DNA of 7,964 nt from Betaproteobacteria bacterium (lineage in GTDB: Bacteria; Pseudomonadota; Gammaproteobacteria; Burkholderiales; JAHFRG01). Location: assembly GCA_023258935.1 (NCBI GenBank), contig JAHFRG010000072.1:1-7964 (forward strand). Direction: 5' to 3'. The notes under the pieces are model-generated. The model worked only from the letters and a program-made list of their open reading frames with translations. It was not told the DNA's origin and did no database searches. This document shows positions 1 to 5,730 of this stretch, piece by piece; within the stretch, counting starts at the first letter, position 1; each line of letters opens with the position of its first letter. The position numbers and the translations under genes were made by a program.

Positions 1-138
1 TGGGTCGATAGCCAACATTGAGTTCCATCTCCCGAGTGGGGCTCGAACCTAGCACCTGCGGATTATATGGAGCAGTGCTTTCCGTCGCGTGTGGATACTG
101 GATTGACCGGCATCGCGAATTAATTCGACTCTGACCCC
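1..138 (+). repeat. Dispersed intergenic repeat, copy R1 (left end outside window)
   Basis: This is a non-coding copy of a family that recurs at 4709-4930, 5669-5720, 6526-6635 and 7794-7843, always in the same orientation. It opens with TGGGTCGATAGCC and closes with GACTCTGACCCC (127-138). Positions 75-103 are identical over 29 nt to 4868-4896 in R2. Other shared blocks are TGCGGATTAT near 57-66 and GGATTGACCGG near 100-110. Near the right end lies the palindrome CGAATTAATTCG (116-127). The right end touches the stop codon of the AraC gene (TTA on the plus strand at 139-141) with no spacer. Confidence 0.85.
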
Positions 139-1149
139 TTATGATGCTTCCTGCCCCCTGTTCTGAATTCGCCGCCAACTCGCGGGCGGTGTCCCGACCA
201 GTCGCTTGAATGCACGTGCGAATGCAGCTTCGGATTCATAGCCTACATCGAGTGCTATTGACGCAATGGGCGCGCGGCTCTGACGTAACAGATTTGCTGC
301 TGCTTGCATCCGCCACTGCGTGAGGTATTGCATGGGTGGCTGTCCGATAAGCCGCACGAATCGTTCATAGAATGCCGAGCGCGATAGCGCGATTTCGTCC
401 GCCAGCGCGTCTATCGTCCATGCGCGAGCCGGATCTTCGTGGATCAGCGTTAGCGCTCGCCCTACGTGGCGGTCGCGCAATCCCGCAAGCCAGCCGGTGC
501 TTGAGTCGGGAAGCCGCTCGACGTAGCGGCGCACTGCATCGACAAACATCATTTCGCTGATGCGTTCGAGTACTGCGTCACCACCCGGGCGCTTATTCTG
601 CGATGCATCGACCGCCTGGCGCATGACCTGGCTGATCCATGCGCCATCGCCAGCGGCCGGCAGATGCAGCAGGCGCGGCAGTGTCGCAATCAACGGATTG
701 AAAGGCCGCAGGTCGCAACCGAGAAATCCGCATGCGACATTGGTCGGCGACTCCGGAACAGGTTCTCCATATGAAAACTGGGTCAGCGTGTGAAACACGA
801 TTGGAATCGGCTTCGGGTCGTCGCGCGTAGCGTATACCCATTTCGGGTCCATCGGGGTCGGCCGGATTCCGGGAGCACTCGACAGGACGTGGGCGTCGCC
901 GTGTGGAAACATCGCGATGTCGCCTGATTCCAGACGCACCGGCGGCTCGCCGACGATCGCGGCCCAGCCACTGCCCTTTGTGATTACGTGATACTCCATT
1001 ACATGCTCCGCGCCGGGGATTACGGCACCAGCAATTTCTTTCGCTAGCGGCGCCTCCACCGCCCATTCGTGCCCAAACCCCAGGTAATAGAACACCGCGC
1101 CGCGCAGGCGTACTGAGCGAAGCACTTCGGAAAGTGTATCAATAGTCAT
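139..1149 (-). CDS. AraC-family transcriptional regulator with N-terminal cupin domain
   Basis: This 336-residue DNA-binding regulator probably controls the divergent methyltransferase operon. Residues 1 to about 205 look like the cupin_6/AraC-binding domain, with a conserved FPHGDAHVL segment at 81-89 and a CGFLGCDLRPFNPL stretch at 140-153. The C-terminal 100 residues form the double helix-turn-helix. Helix pair one covers about 245-266 (TIDALADEIALSRSAFYERF). Pair two covers about 295-317 and ends in the family signature VGYESEAAFARAFKRLVGTPP. The start is supported by GGGAG (complement of 1158-1162) eight bases upstream of the ATG. The stop codon abuts repeat R1, so the C-terminus ends exactly where the repeat begins. 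The family is clear. The effector is unknown, and the target is inferred only from the divergent layout. Confidence 0.93.
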   Translation of the reverse strand: MTIDTLSEVLRSVRLRGAVFYYLGFGHEWAVEAPLAKEIAGAVIPGAEHVMEYHVITKGSGWAAIVGEPPVRLESGDIAMFPHGDAHVLSSAPGIRPTPMDPKWVYATRDDPKPIPIVFHTLTQFSYGEPVPESPTNVACGFLGCDLRPFNPLIATLPRLLHLPAAGDGAWISQVMRQAVDASQNKRPGGDAVLERISEMMFVDAVRRYVERLPDSSTGWLAGLRDRHVGRALTLIHEDPARAWTIDALADEIALSRSAFYERFVRLIGQPPMQYLTQWRMQAAANLLRQSRAPIASIALDVGYESEAAFARAFKRLVGTPPASWRRIQNRGQEAS

Positions 1150-1334
1150 CGTCTAGGCTCCCGGACGAATAGGCAAACACGGCGGACGTTGAATCAAGTC
1201 CGCCAGCAACTCAGGACGTACGGACAAATGTGAACGACGGCTAATCAAGTGTCAAGCGCCTGCGAAGCGAATAATGGGCCTCGTTCAAAACCGTGAACCG
1301 ATTAACGCAATCACATTTTTAAGGAGAATGAAAC
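1150..1334 (+). promoter_or_regulatory. Divergent AraC/methyltransferase control region with candidate operators
   Basis: This 185-bp gap lies between divergent genes. Two identical octamers, AATCAAGT, lie at 1192-1199 and 1243-1250, with start points 51 bp apart (about five helical turns). The distal one overlaps a perfect 7-bp inverted repeat, GGCGGAC (1181-1187) and GTCCGCC (1198-1204). Downstream is AATAAT (1270-1275), a 5/6 match to a sigma-70 -10 box. No good -35 box lies ahead of it, and the proximal octamer sits roughly where the -35 would be. That layout fits an activator-dependent promoter, as is usual for AraC proteins, but this is inference. AAGGAG at 1321-1326 is a strong ribosome-binding site for the gene at 1335. 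Confidence 0.45.
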
Positions 1335-2192
1335 ATGACTACCGTTGCTGCATGCGTGCCTTCAACGCAAAAGATATCCATTCCGGCTGCGCCGGAATAC
1401 GTTGCAATCAAGCAACGCCAGCAGGCCACCTGGGCCAGCGGTGATTTCGCCGTCATCGGCACCACACTGCAAATCGTCGGTGAATCTCTGGCCGAGGCGG
1501 CCGATATCCGCGCCGGTGAGCGTGTGCTCGATGTCGCGGCCGGCAACGGCAATGCAACACTCGCCGCCGCCCACCGCTTTGCCGAAGTTACTTCCACCGA
1601 TTATGTGCCGGCGCTGCTCGACAAAGGTCGCGCTCGTGCCGCGGCCGAGGGTTTGCAGGTGGACTTCCGTATTGCCGACGCCGAAGACTTGCCGTTCAAG
1701 GATGGCAGTTTTGATGTTGCGCTATCGACGTTCGGCGCGATGTTCACACCAGATCACACGCGGCCCGCGCGAGAGATGCTGCGCGTGGTGCGTGACGGTG
1801 GCCGAATCGGACTGGCGAACTGGACTCCCGAAGGCTTTATCGGACAATTGTTCAAAGTCATCGGTAACTACATCCCGGCGCCAATAGGTCTCAAATCGCC
1901 CGCACTATGGGGCACCGAACCACACATTGTTGAGCTGTTTGGCGCTCAAGCCATAGCCATTCGCACTGTGCGCAAAAATTTCAACTTTCGCTATCGATCC
2001 GCGGCGCACTGGATACAGATTTTCCGCGACTTCTATGGACCGACGCTTAAAGCGTTCGCGGCGCTGGATTCCGCCGGGCAGGATGCGCTTGAGAAAGATA
2101 TTACTGCGCTGCTCAACCGCTGCAACATTGCGGGACCTGCATCGTTGGTGGTGCCAAGCGAGTACCTCGAAGTCGTCATCACGCGGCACTGA
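1335..2192 (+). CDS. Class I SAM-dependent methyltransferase (Methyltransf_11 type)
   Basis: This 285-residue soluble enzyme is predicted to transfer a methyl group from S-adenosylmethionine to an unidentified small molecule. The Rossmann-fold markers are in order: motif I VLDVAAGNGN (64-73), the acidic end of strand beta-2 in TSTDY (87-90), ADAEDLPF (114-121) as motif II/III, and FDVALSTFGAMF (126-137) as motif IV. These are followed by LRVVRDGGRIGLANWTPEG (149-167), typical of this branch. The C-terminal third (about 190-285) is the variable substrate region. AAGGAG eight bases before the ATG fixes the start. The gene is divergent from the AraC regulator, which probably controls it. The TPR gene follows after 107 bp. 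The family is secure and the substrate cannot be told. Confidence 0.9.
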   Translation: MTTVAACVPSTQKISIPAAPEYVAIKQRQQATWASGDFAVIGTTLQIVGESLAEAADIRAGERVLDVAAGNGNATLAAAHRFAEVTSTDYVPALLDKGRARAAAEGLQVDFRIADAEDLPFKDGSFDVALSTFGAMFTPDHTRPAREMLRVVRDGGRIGLANWTPEGFIGQLFKVIGNYIPAPIGLKSPALWGTEPHIVELFGAQAIAIRTVRKNFNFRYRSAAHWIQIFRDFYGPTLKAFAALDSAGQDALEKDITALLNRCNIAGPASLVVPSEYLEVVITRH

Positions 2193-2200
2193 GCTCCGCC

Positions 2201-2299
2201 ATGAGTGTGCAGAACCGTAATCCCCTGCAGTTCGGCGAGCGCTACCACCGCTATCGCAACCAGGTCAGGATGCTGATGCCGGGCCGCAGGACTCAGTGA
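2201..2299 (+). other. Short ORF in frame with and just upstream of the TPR gene
   Basis: A 32-codon ORF opens with ATG eight bases after the methyltransferase stop and ends in TGA (2297-2299). The GTG of the next ORF follows directly, in the same frame. Its first residues (MSVQNRNPL) look like the usual start of TTC38-like proteins, which often begin with a short polar segment containing NPL followed by an Ala/Ser-rich stretch. Shifting frame after NPL gives an Ser/Ala/Thr-rich stretch (CSSASATTAIA). The segment may therefore be the decayed N-terminus of the downstream gene, or a leader with no function. No clear ribosome-binding site is seen. Confidence 0.3.
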
Positions 2300-3643
2300 G
2301 TGTTTCAGATGCATGCAACCTCTCTGGCCCTCGAACACCTCCTGTGCGCGATCGGCGATCCGATTGGCGAGATTCGCGATATTGGTCCCGAGCATCCGGA
2401 GTTCATTCGAGCGCAGACCATACGTGCCGCAGCTGGCGTCTTGGCTAAAGTGCCGGACACATTCCCTGCAATCGCGCAGGTAATCCGAACAGCCGACTCA
2501 GTTCCGATATCACCGCGAGCTCGCACTCACCTTGCCGCGGCCGAAGCGTGGTTATCCGGGAACCCGGTACTTGCTGCTGAAAGCTATGCGTTCATTCTGA
2601 ACAGGTGGCCCTCCGACCTGTTGGCGCTGCGACTCGCGCAGTCTTGCTACATCTTTCTTGGCCAGCATGACCGGCTTTGCGAGGTTGTCGATGCGGTAGC
2701 GTCGGCGTGGACGCATGATCAGCGCGGTTTCCGATTCCTACTTGCCATGGCTTCCTTCGCGTATGCCGAAAGCGGTAACTCGGCGCACGCCGAGACGCTG
2801 GGGCGGGATGCATTGGCTTACGAACCCGGCTGCCCGCTGGGTGTGCACGCGGTGGCGCACGCGCTGGCCGAGTCCGGACGACACCACGAAGGTGCGCAAT
2901 GGATGCGCGATCAGCGCGCCCACTGGACGACCGAGAGTCGCATGCGCACGCACAACGCATGGCATCTCGCCATGTTCGACGCCGAGGAAGGAAACGTCGC
3001 GTCGGCGCTGGGCATCTTCGATGAATGGTTGCTTCCCGCTAGCGCGCAATCGCCTCTCGACGCGTGCGACGCCGCTGGACTGCTATGGCGCCTAGCGATT
3101 GATGGAGTCGACGACGAAAGCCGCTGGTGCAAGGTTTCAGACGCTTTCGAACGAACGACGACACCAGGATTCTGGCCGTATATTGACCTTCATGCGGCTC
3201 TAGCGCACTTGAACGCTGGGAAGAAGGCACGGGCGCAACGGCTGACGCATGCGATCGAGCTATGCGCGGAGGGCGGCGATTACGCGGCCCTACGTGCGCG
3301 GCACGTCACCCAGCCGGGGCTGCAGGCGCTTGAAGCCTGGGCCGAAGGTCGCTATGCCGAAGCCGCCGGGCTTCTCGCAGGCCTGCGGCCCTTCCTCGGC
3401 GATGTCGGCGGAAGCCGCATCCAGCTAGAAGTCTTCAAGAGCATCGAGCAAGTAGCCGTTCGCCAGAAATGCACTGTGCCTGGCGAAGTTGCTCTACGCG
3501 ATCGGTTTCACAGGCAATCTCTGCGCGCCGACGCCGGGGACAAGGCGCCGATTTCTGTTGTCGCGGTAGCGGCGCGGCACAACAAGACATCGGGCGCCTG
3601 TGGGACGAGAGGATTCGATCTGGAAAACTTTGATAGTCACTAA
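2300..3643 (+). CDS. Tetratricopeptide repeat protein, TTC38-like family
   Basis: This is a helical-repeat protein of up to 447 residues, probably cytoplasmic and a protein-binding scaffold. The family's reaction or partner is not established. Family marks include HLAAAEAWLSGNPVLAAESY (77-96), a long helical pair around 108-135, VHAVAHALAESGRHHEG (182-198), THNAWHLAMFDAEEGN (217-232), IDLHAALAHLNAGKKARA (295-312) and GGSRIQLEVF (370-379). Tandem TPR-like helices fill most of the length. The start is uncertain: GTG at 2300 or ATG at 2309, neither with a good ribosome-binding site. About 25 usual N-terminal residues seem to be missing. After residue about 392 the sequence no longer resembles a TPR helix, so the tail may be altered. 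No promoter is visible in the 107 bp before it, so it is probably co-transcribed with the methyltransferase. Confidence 0.78.
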   Translation: MFQMHATSLALEHLLCAIGDPIGEIRDIGPEHPEFIRAQTIRAAAGVLAKVPDTFPAIAQVIRTADSVPISPRARTHLAAAEAWLSGNPVLAAESYAFILNRWPSDLLALRLAQSCYIFLGQHDRLCEVVDAVASAWTHDQRGFRFLLAMASFAYAESGNSAHAETLGRDALAYEPGCPLGVHAVAHALAESGRHHEGAQWMRDQRAHWTTESRMRTHNAWHLAMFDAEEGNVASALGIFDEWLLPASAQSPLDACDAAGLLWRLAIDGVDDESRWCKVSDAFERTTTPGFWPYIDLHAALAHLNAGKKARAQRLTHAIELCAEGGDYAALRARHVTQPGLQALEAWAEGRYAEAAGLLAGLRPFLGDVGGSRIQLEVFKSIEQVAVRQKCTVPGEVALRDRFHRQSLRADAGDKAPISVVAVAARHNKTSGACGTRGFDLENFDSH

Positions 3644-3683
3644 CGGTCTGTGCGGCCGTGCGAACATCACATGGAGGTGCAAC

Positions 3684-4124
3684 ATGAGCGACGAAAAATT
3701 GTACAAGGGCAGCTGTTTTTGCGGTGCGGTTCAGTTCATGGTCAGCGGTGAGCCAGTCGCAATGGGTTATTGCCATTGTGAGTCGTGTCGAAGCTGGTCT
3801 GCAGCGCCTGTCAATGCCTTCACTTTATGGAAACCCGAAGCGGTGCAGGTCACGCGGGGAGCAGACAACATCGGCACTTACAACAAGACGCCGCGCAGTT
3901 ATCGCAAATGGTGCAAAACGTGCGGAGGCCACATTTTCACCGAGCATCCTGGCTGGGGACTCATCGACGTGTATGCAGCGGTCATTCCGGATTTTCCGTA
4001 CCACGCCGGCGTCCATGTCAATTATCAGGAGACGAAGCTGCGAATCAAGGACGGGTTGCCGAAGATGAAAGACCTCCCGAAGGAAATGGGTGGCTCGGGC
4101 ATCAGCATAGCGGAAACACATTGA
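3684..4124 (+). CDS. GFA-family (glutathione-dependent formaldehyde-activating enzyme-like) zinc protein
   Basis: This is a 146-residue protein of the GFA/CENP-V fold. The founding member, Gfa, is linked to forming the glutathione-formaldehyde adduct. Most homologues, including this one, have no proven reaction. The zinc ligands are present in order: CFC (C11, C13), CHCESC (C30, C32, C35) and WCKTCGG (C77, C80), followed by HIF (83-85). Length is typical of the family (about 130-150 residues). An open frame extends back to 3600, but GGAGGT at 3673-3678, five bases before ATG 3684, sets the start here. The gene is followed at 27 bp by an integron attC site, so it looks like the cargo of a gene cassette. 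The left cassette boundary was not found. Confidence 0.9.
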   Translation: MSDEKLYKGSCFCGAVQFMVSGEPVAMGYCHCESCRSWSAAPVNAFTLWKPEAVQVTRGADNIGTYNKTPRSYRKWCKTCGGHIFTEHPGWGLIDVYAAVIPDFPYHAGVHVNYQETKLRIKDGLPKMKDLPKEMGGSGISIAETH

Positions 4125-4150
4125 GCTCTTCAAGCTCCACTATCCCAGGC

Positions 4151-4222
4151 GCCCAACAATGCGCTCCAGCCGACCGGCCACTCGCTACGCTCGCGGCCGT
4201 AGGCTAAGCTTGGGTGTTTATG
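4151..4222 (+). repeat. Integron attC recombination site (59-base element) after the GFA gene
   Basis: This 72-bp imperfect palindrome has the attC order. The R'' core is GCCCAAC (4151-4157). L'' AGCC (4168-4171) pairs with L' GGCT (4202-4205). GCT (4163-4165) pairs with AGC (4207-4209), with unpaired bases between as in attC extrahelical positions. The central hairpin is CGGCC (4175-4179) with GGCCG (4195-4199). The right core is GTTTATG (4216-4222). R'' and the right core need not match each other in an integrated array, because the right core belongs to the next cassette. That is what is seen here: GTTTATGCGTCAC (4216-4228) mirrors GTGACGCATAAC (4679-4690) after the MAPEG gene, apart from one extra T. 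Confidence 0.72.
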
Positions 4223-4690
4223 CGTCACATCTGAAATGGGGGACTCATTTATGACCGTACCGATGTGGATGTTGCTCGGTTTCGCAGCGTGGACAGTGCT
4301 TCTGCTGTTTTCGACGATTGGGGTGTATCGCTGGAGCCGGATTTTGACCGGGCGAGTCCTGATGCGCGGTTTCCGGGCTGATCAGGTCGAGGGAGAGGAC
4401 TGGTATCGGCGCTCGATGCGGGCTCACGCGAACTGCATCGAGAACCTTCCTGTGTTTGGAGCTATTGTGCTTGCACTTTACGTTAGCGGCGTCGGCGGCC
4501 CCACGGTAAACTACCTGTCGATAAGTGTTCTGATTGCCCGCGTCATACAATCGTTGATCCACGTGTGTCTTGTGCAGACTAATACCGTGGTAGCTGTGCG
4601 CTTCACATTCTTTTCTGTTCAGCTCGTCAGCTATCTAGTGCTTATCGTCATGGTTGTCCGTCAAGCGGGGCCGACATCGTGACGCATAAC
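4217..4690 (+). mobile_element. Integron gene cassette carrying a MAPEG gene, right attC truncated
   Basis: The cassette body runs from the recombination point inside GTTTATG (4216-4222) to the R'' core GCATAAC (4684-4690). The two ends are inverted matches over 12 bases with one extra T at the left end, as expected of the two ends of one circularised cassette. It holds a single promoterless gene in the usual cassette orientation, with a short leader (29 nt after the core) and the attC core starting 2 nt after the stop codon. No integrase gene is visible in the window, so the array is either far from its integrase or a stranded remnant. Confidence 0.62.
4251..4682 (+). CDS. MAPEG-family integral membrane protein
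   Basis: This is a 143-residue inner-membrane protein of the MAPEG superfamily (membrane-associated proteins in eicosanoid and glutathione metabolism). Some members are glutathione transferases or peroxidases. Four hydrophobic segments are visible, at about 5-25, 62-80, 86-107 and 114-136. The MAPEG signature is MRAHANCIENLPVF (56-69), and an Arg-containing segment before the last helix (VAVRFTFFSVQLVSYL, 114-129) fits the family. An upstream in-frame ATG exists at 4236, but GGGGGA at 4238-4243 is a well-spaced ribosome-binding site for ATG 4251. It is the sole gene of an integron cassette. Glutathione use is family knowledge, not shown here. Confidence 0.88.
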   Translation: MTVPMWMLLGFAAWTVLLLFSTIGVYRWSRILTGRVLMRGFRADQVEGEDWYRRSMRAHANCIENLPVFGAIVLALYVSGVGGPTVNYLSISVLIARVIQSLIHVCLVQTNTVVAVRFTFFSVQLVSYLVLIVMVVRQAGPTS

Positions 4691-4702
4691 AAACCGTTGC
4701 AG
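4684..4702 (+). repeat. Truncated integron attC site (left end only)
   Basis: The R'' core GCATAAC (4684-4690) is followed by AAACCGTTGCAG, the usual start of an attC left arm. The matching L'/R' half (a GGC/TAA-type arm and GTTRRRY) is not found on the right. After about 4702 the sequence turns into repeat R2, whose terminal GGGGTCAGG begins at 4708. The core is the inverted partner of 4216-4223, so assignment to this cassette is good even though the site is broken. Confidence 0.58.
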
Positions 4703-4708
4703 AAAACG

Positions 4709-4930
4709 GGGTCAGGCTTGGCTAATAGCATAAAGGTGCTTGCTGCGGGCCAAAGGATCGCACAGTCGTCAGGGGGAATGTCTGCTTTGGGTCGATACTC
4801 GGCGTTGAGTGCCGGCTCACCGATCAGAGCTCGTACCTAGCGTAGCGCCTGCGGATTATTTAGAGCGGTGCTTTCCGTCGCGTGTGGATACTGGATAGAC
4901 CGGCATCGCGAGGAAATTCGACTCTGACCC
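4709..4930 (+). repeat. Dispersed intergenic repeat, copy R2, with short inverted ends
   Basis: This is the longest copy in the window. It begins GGGTCAG (4709-4715) and ends CTGACCC (4924-4930), a perfect 7-bp terminal inverted repeat about 222 bp apart. No open frame of note lies inside, so it resembles a miniature non-autonomous element. The right 145 bp, from CTTTGGGTCGATA (4785), align with R1, including the 29-nt identity 4868-4896 = 75-103 and GACTCTGACCC at the end. GGAATGTCTGCTTTGGGTCG (4776-4795) matches R3 closely. It sits in the middle of an attC site. No clear target-site duplication was found. Confidence 0.75.
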
Positions 4931-4973
4931 TAATTTTCTACCATCTTAGTTGTTATTAGCCGTAGTATTGACT

Positions 4974-5531
4974 ATGGCACGCAATTTCTTAATATGGCCC
5001 ACGTTACTGGCGCTGATTGCCGGATGCACCAACACACCGGTCAAGCCCGGGGACGGTGAAGTGACCCTTGACCAACATCTGCCGCTGCGCCTGGCAGTGG
5101 ATATGAGCCCGGAGGACTATGCGTTGCAGATCCAACATTACTATAATCCCCGAATCTACTTCGAAACATACCGTTGGACCGAAGAAGGTAAATTGGTCCG
5201 CAAGGCTGCGCTTACTGCTTTTGCCCCGCTGGTCGAACAGGTTTTGCCGCGCAATGAGATGCCCGTGTCAGACTTGATCATCAAGGTCAGAGGCGACAGC
5301 TTCTTCAATCCCGCCTTCCAGAATTTTTATATCAACGTGACCGCGACCGGTTATCTTCCAAACGGCGAAGAGGTTGGATCGTTCCAGGCGAAATGGGTGG
5401 CCAAGAGCGTCATAGTTTTCCATGAACAGGAACTTGAGAGAGCTTATATCGCCGCGTTCCAGGACATCGGGAGAAAGTTCCTGCAAAGTGGGGCCATGAG
5501 CGAAGCAATGCGCCAACGCGCGACAGAGTAA
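4974..5531 (+). CDS. Putative outer-membrane or periplasmic lipoprotein of unknown function
   Basis: This 185-residue protein is not recognised. A short positive start (MARN), a hydrophobic stretch and the lipobox IAGC (15-18, acylated Cys18) predict a lipoprotein cleaved by signal peptidase II. Asp is not at position +2 after the Cys (it is Thr), so outer-membrane sorting is plausible. The mature part is mixed alpha/beta with no cysteine. Its features include YALQIQHYYNPRIYFETYRW (57-76), a stretch at about 99-127 (VSDLIIKVRGDSFFNP onward) and a C-terminal helix rich in charged residues. The open frame extends to a TTG at 4950, but the lipobox spacing fits ATG 4974. No good ribosome-binding site is visible. 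The gene is flanked by repeats R2 and R3. Confidence 0.75.
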   Translation: MARNFLIWPTLLALIAGCTNTPVKPGDGEVTLDQHLPLRLAVDMSPEDYALQIQHYYNPRIYFETYRWTEEGKLVRKAALTAFAPLVEQVLPRNEMPVSDLIIKVRGDSFFNPAFQNFYINVTATGYLPNGEEVGSFQAKWVAKSVIVFHEQELERAYIAAFQDIGRKFLQSGAMSEAMRQRATE

Positions 5532-5668
5532 TGCATTGATGACCTTCCTGATGCACGCTCACTCAAGCATGCTGCGAGTACGGGTAAAACAAACACACTC
5601 CCCCGGTTTATCATGGCCAGCGAAGCCATACTTGTCGTAACCAATCTTCTGACCGCGAAGCCGCATTG

Positions 5669-5720
5669 AAGCAGTCAGCGGGAATGACTGCTTTGGGTCG
5701 ATAGCCAGCGTTGAGCGGTC
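5669..5720 (+). repeat. Dispersed repeat fragment R3 with 9-bp hairpin
   Basis: The block GGAATGACTGCTTTGGGTCG (5681-5700), followed by ATAGCCAGCGTTGAG, matches the left part of R1, R2 and R4 in the same orientation. The family's right half (CGGATTAT, TGACCGG, GACTCTGACC) is absent. Positions 5669-5677 (AAGCAGTCA) and 5685-5693 (TGACTGCTT) form a perfect 9-bp inverted repeat around a 7-nt loop. The hairpin lies between the convergent lipoprotein and msrB genes, but neither side has a T-run, so it is not a standard intrinsic terminator. Confidence 0.65.
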
Positions 5721-5730
5721 TGCTGTGTTT

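Noticed and set aside
25..95. A functional tRNA gene within R1
   Set aside because: The T-stem is mismatched, no acceptor stem or CCA partner is found, and the other copies are more degenerate; kept only as a tRNA-like finding.
2592..2960. Overlapping open frames on both strands inside the TPR gene
   Set aside because: They are GC-rich shadow frames with no recognisable motifs; the TPR frame explains the region.
3600..3683. Upstream extension of the GFA gene to 3600
   Set aside because: A strong GGAGGT directly before ATG 3684 and the usual family start after a few residues favour the shorter protein.
3560..3683. A left attC site bounding the GFA cassette (candidates GCACAAC and CACTAAC)
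   Set aside because: Neither fits RYYYAAC, and no matching GTTRRRY core or arm pairing was found, so the left border remains unknown.
5559..5665. Minus-strand reading ending in CFTRTRSMLE, a possible gene relic
   Set aside because: It joins an out-of-frame shadow of msrB, has no start signal, and about 35 residues match nothing that I recognise.
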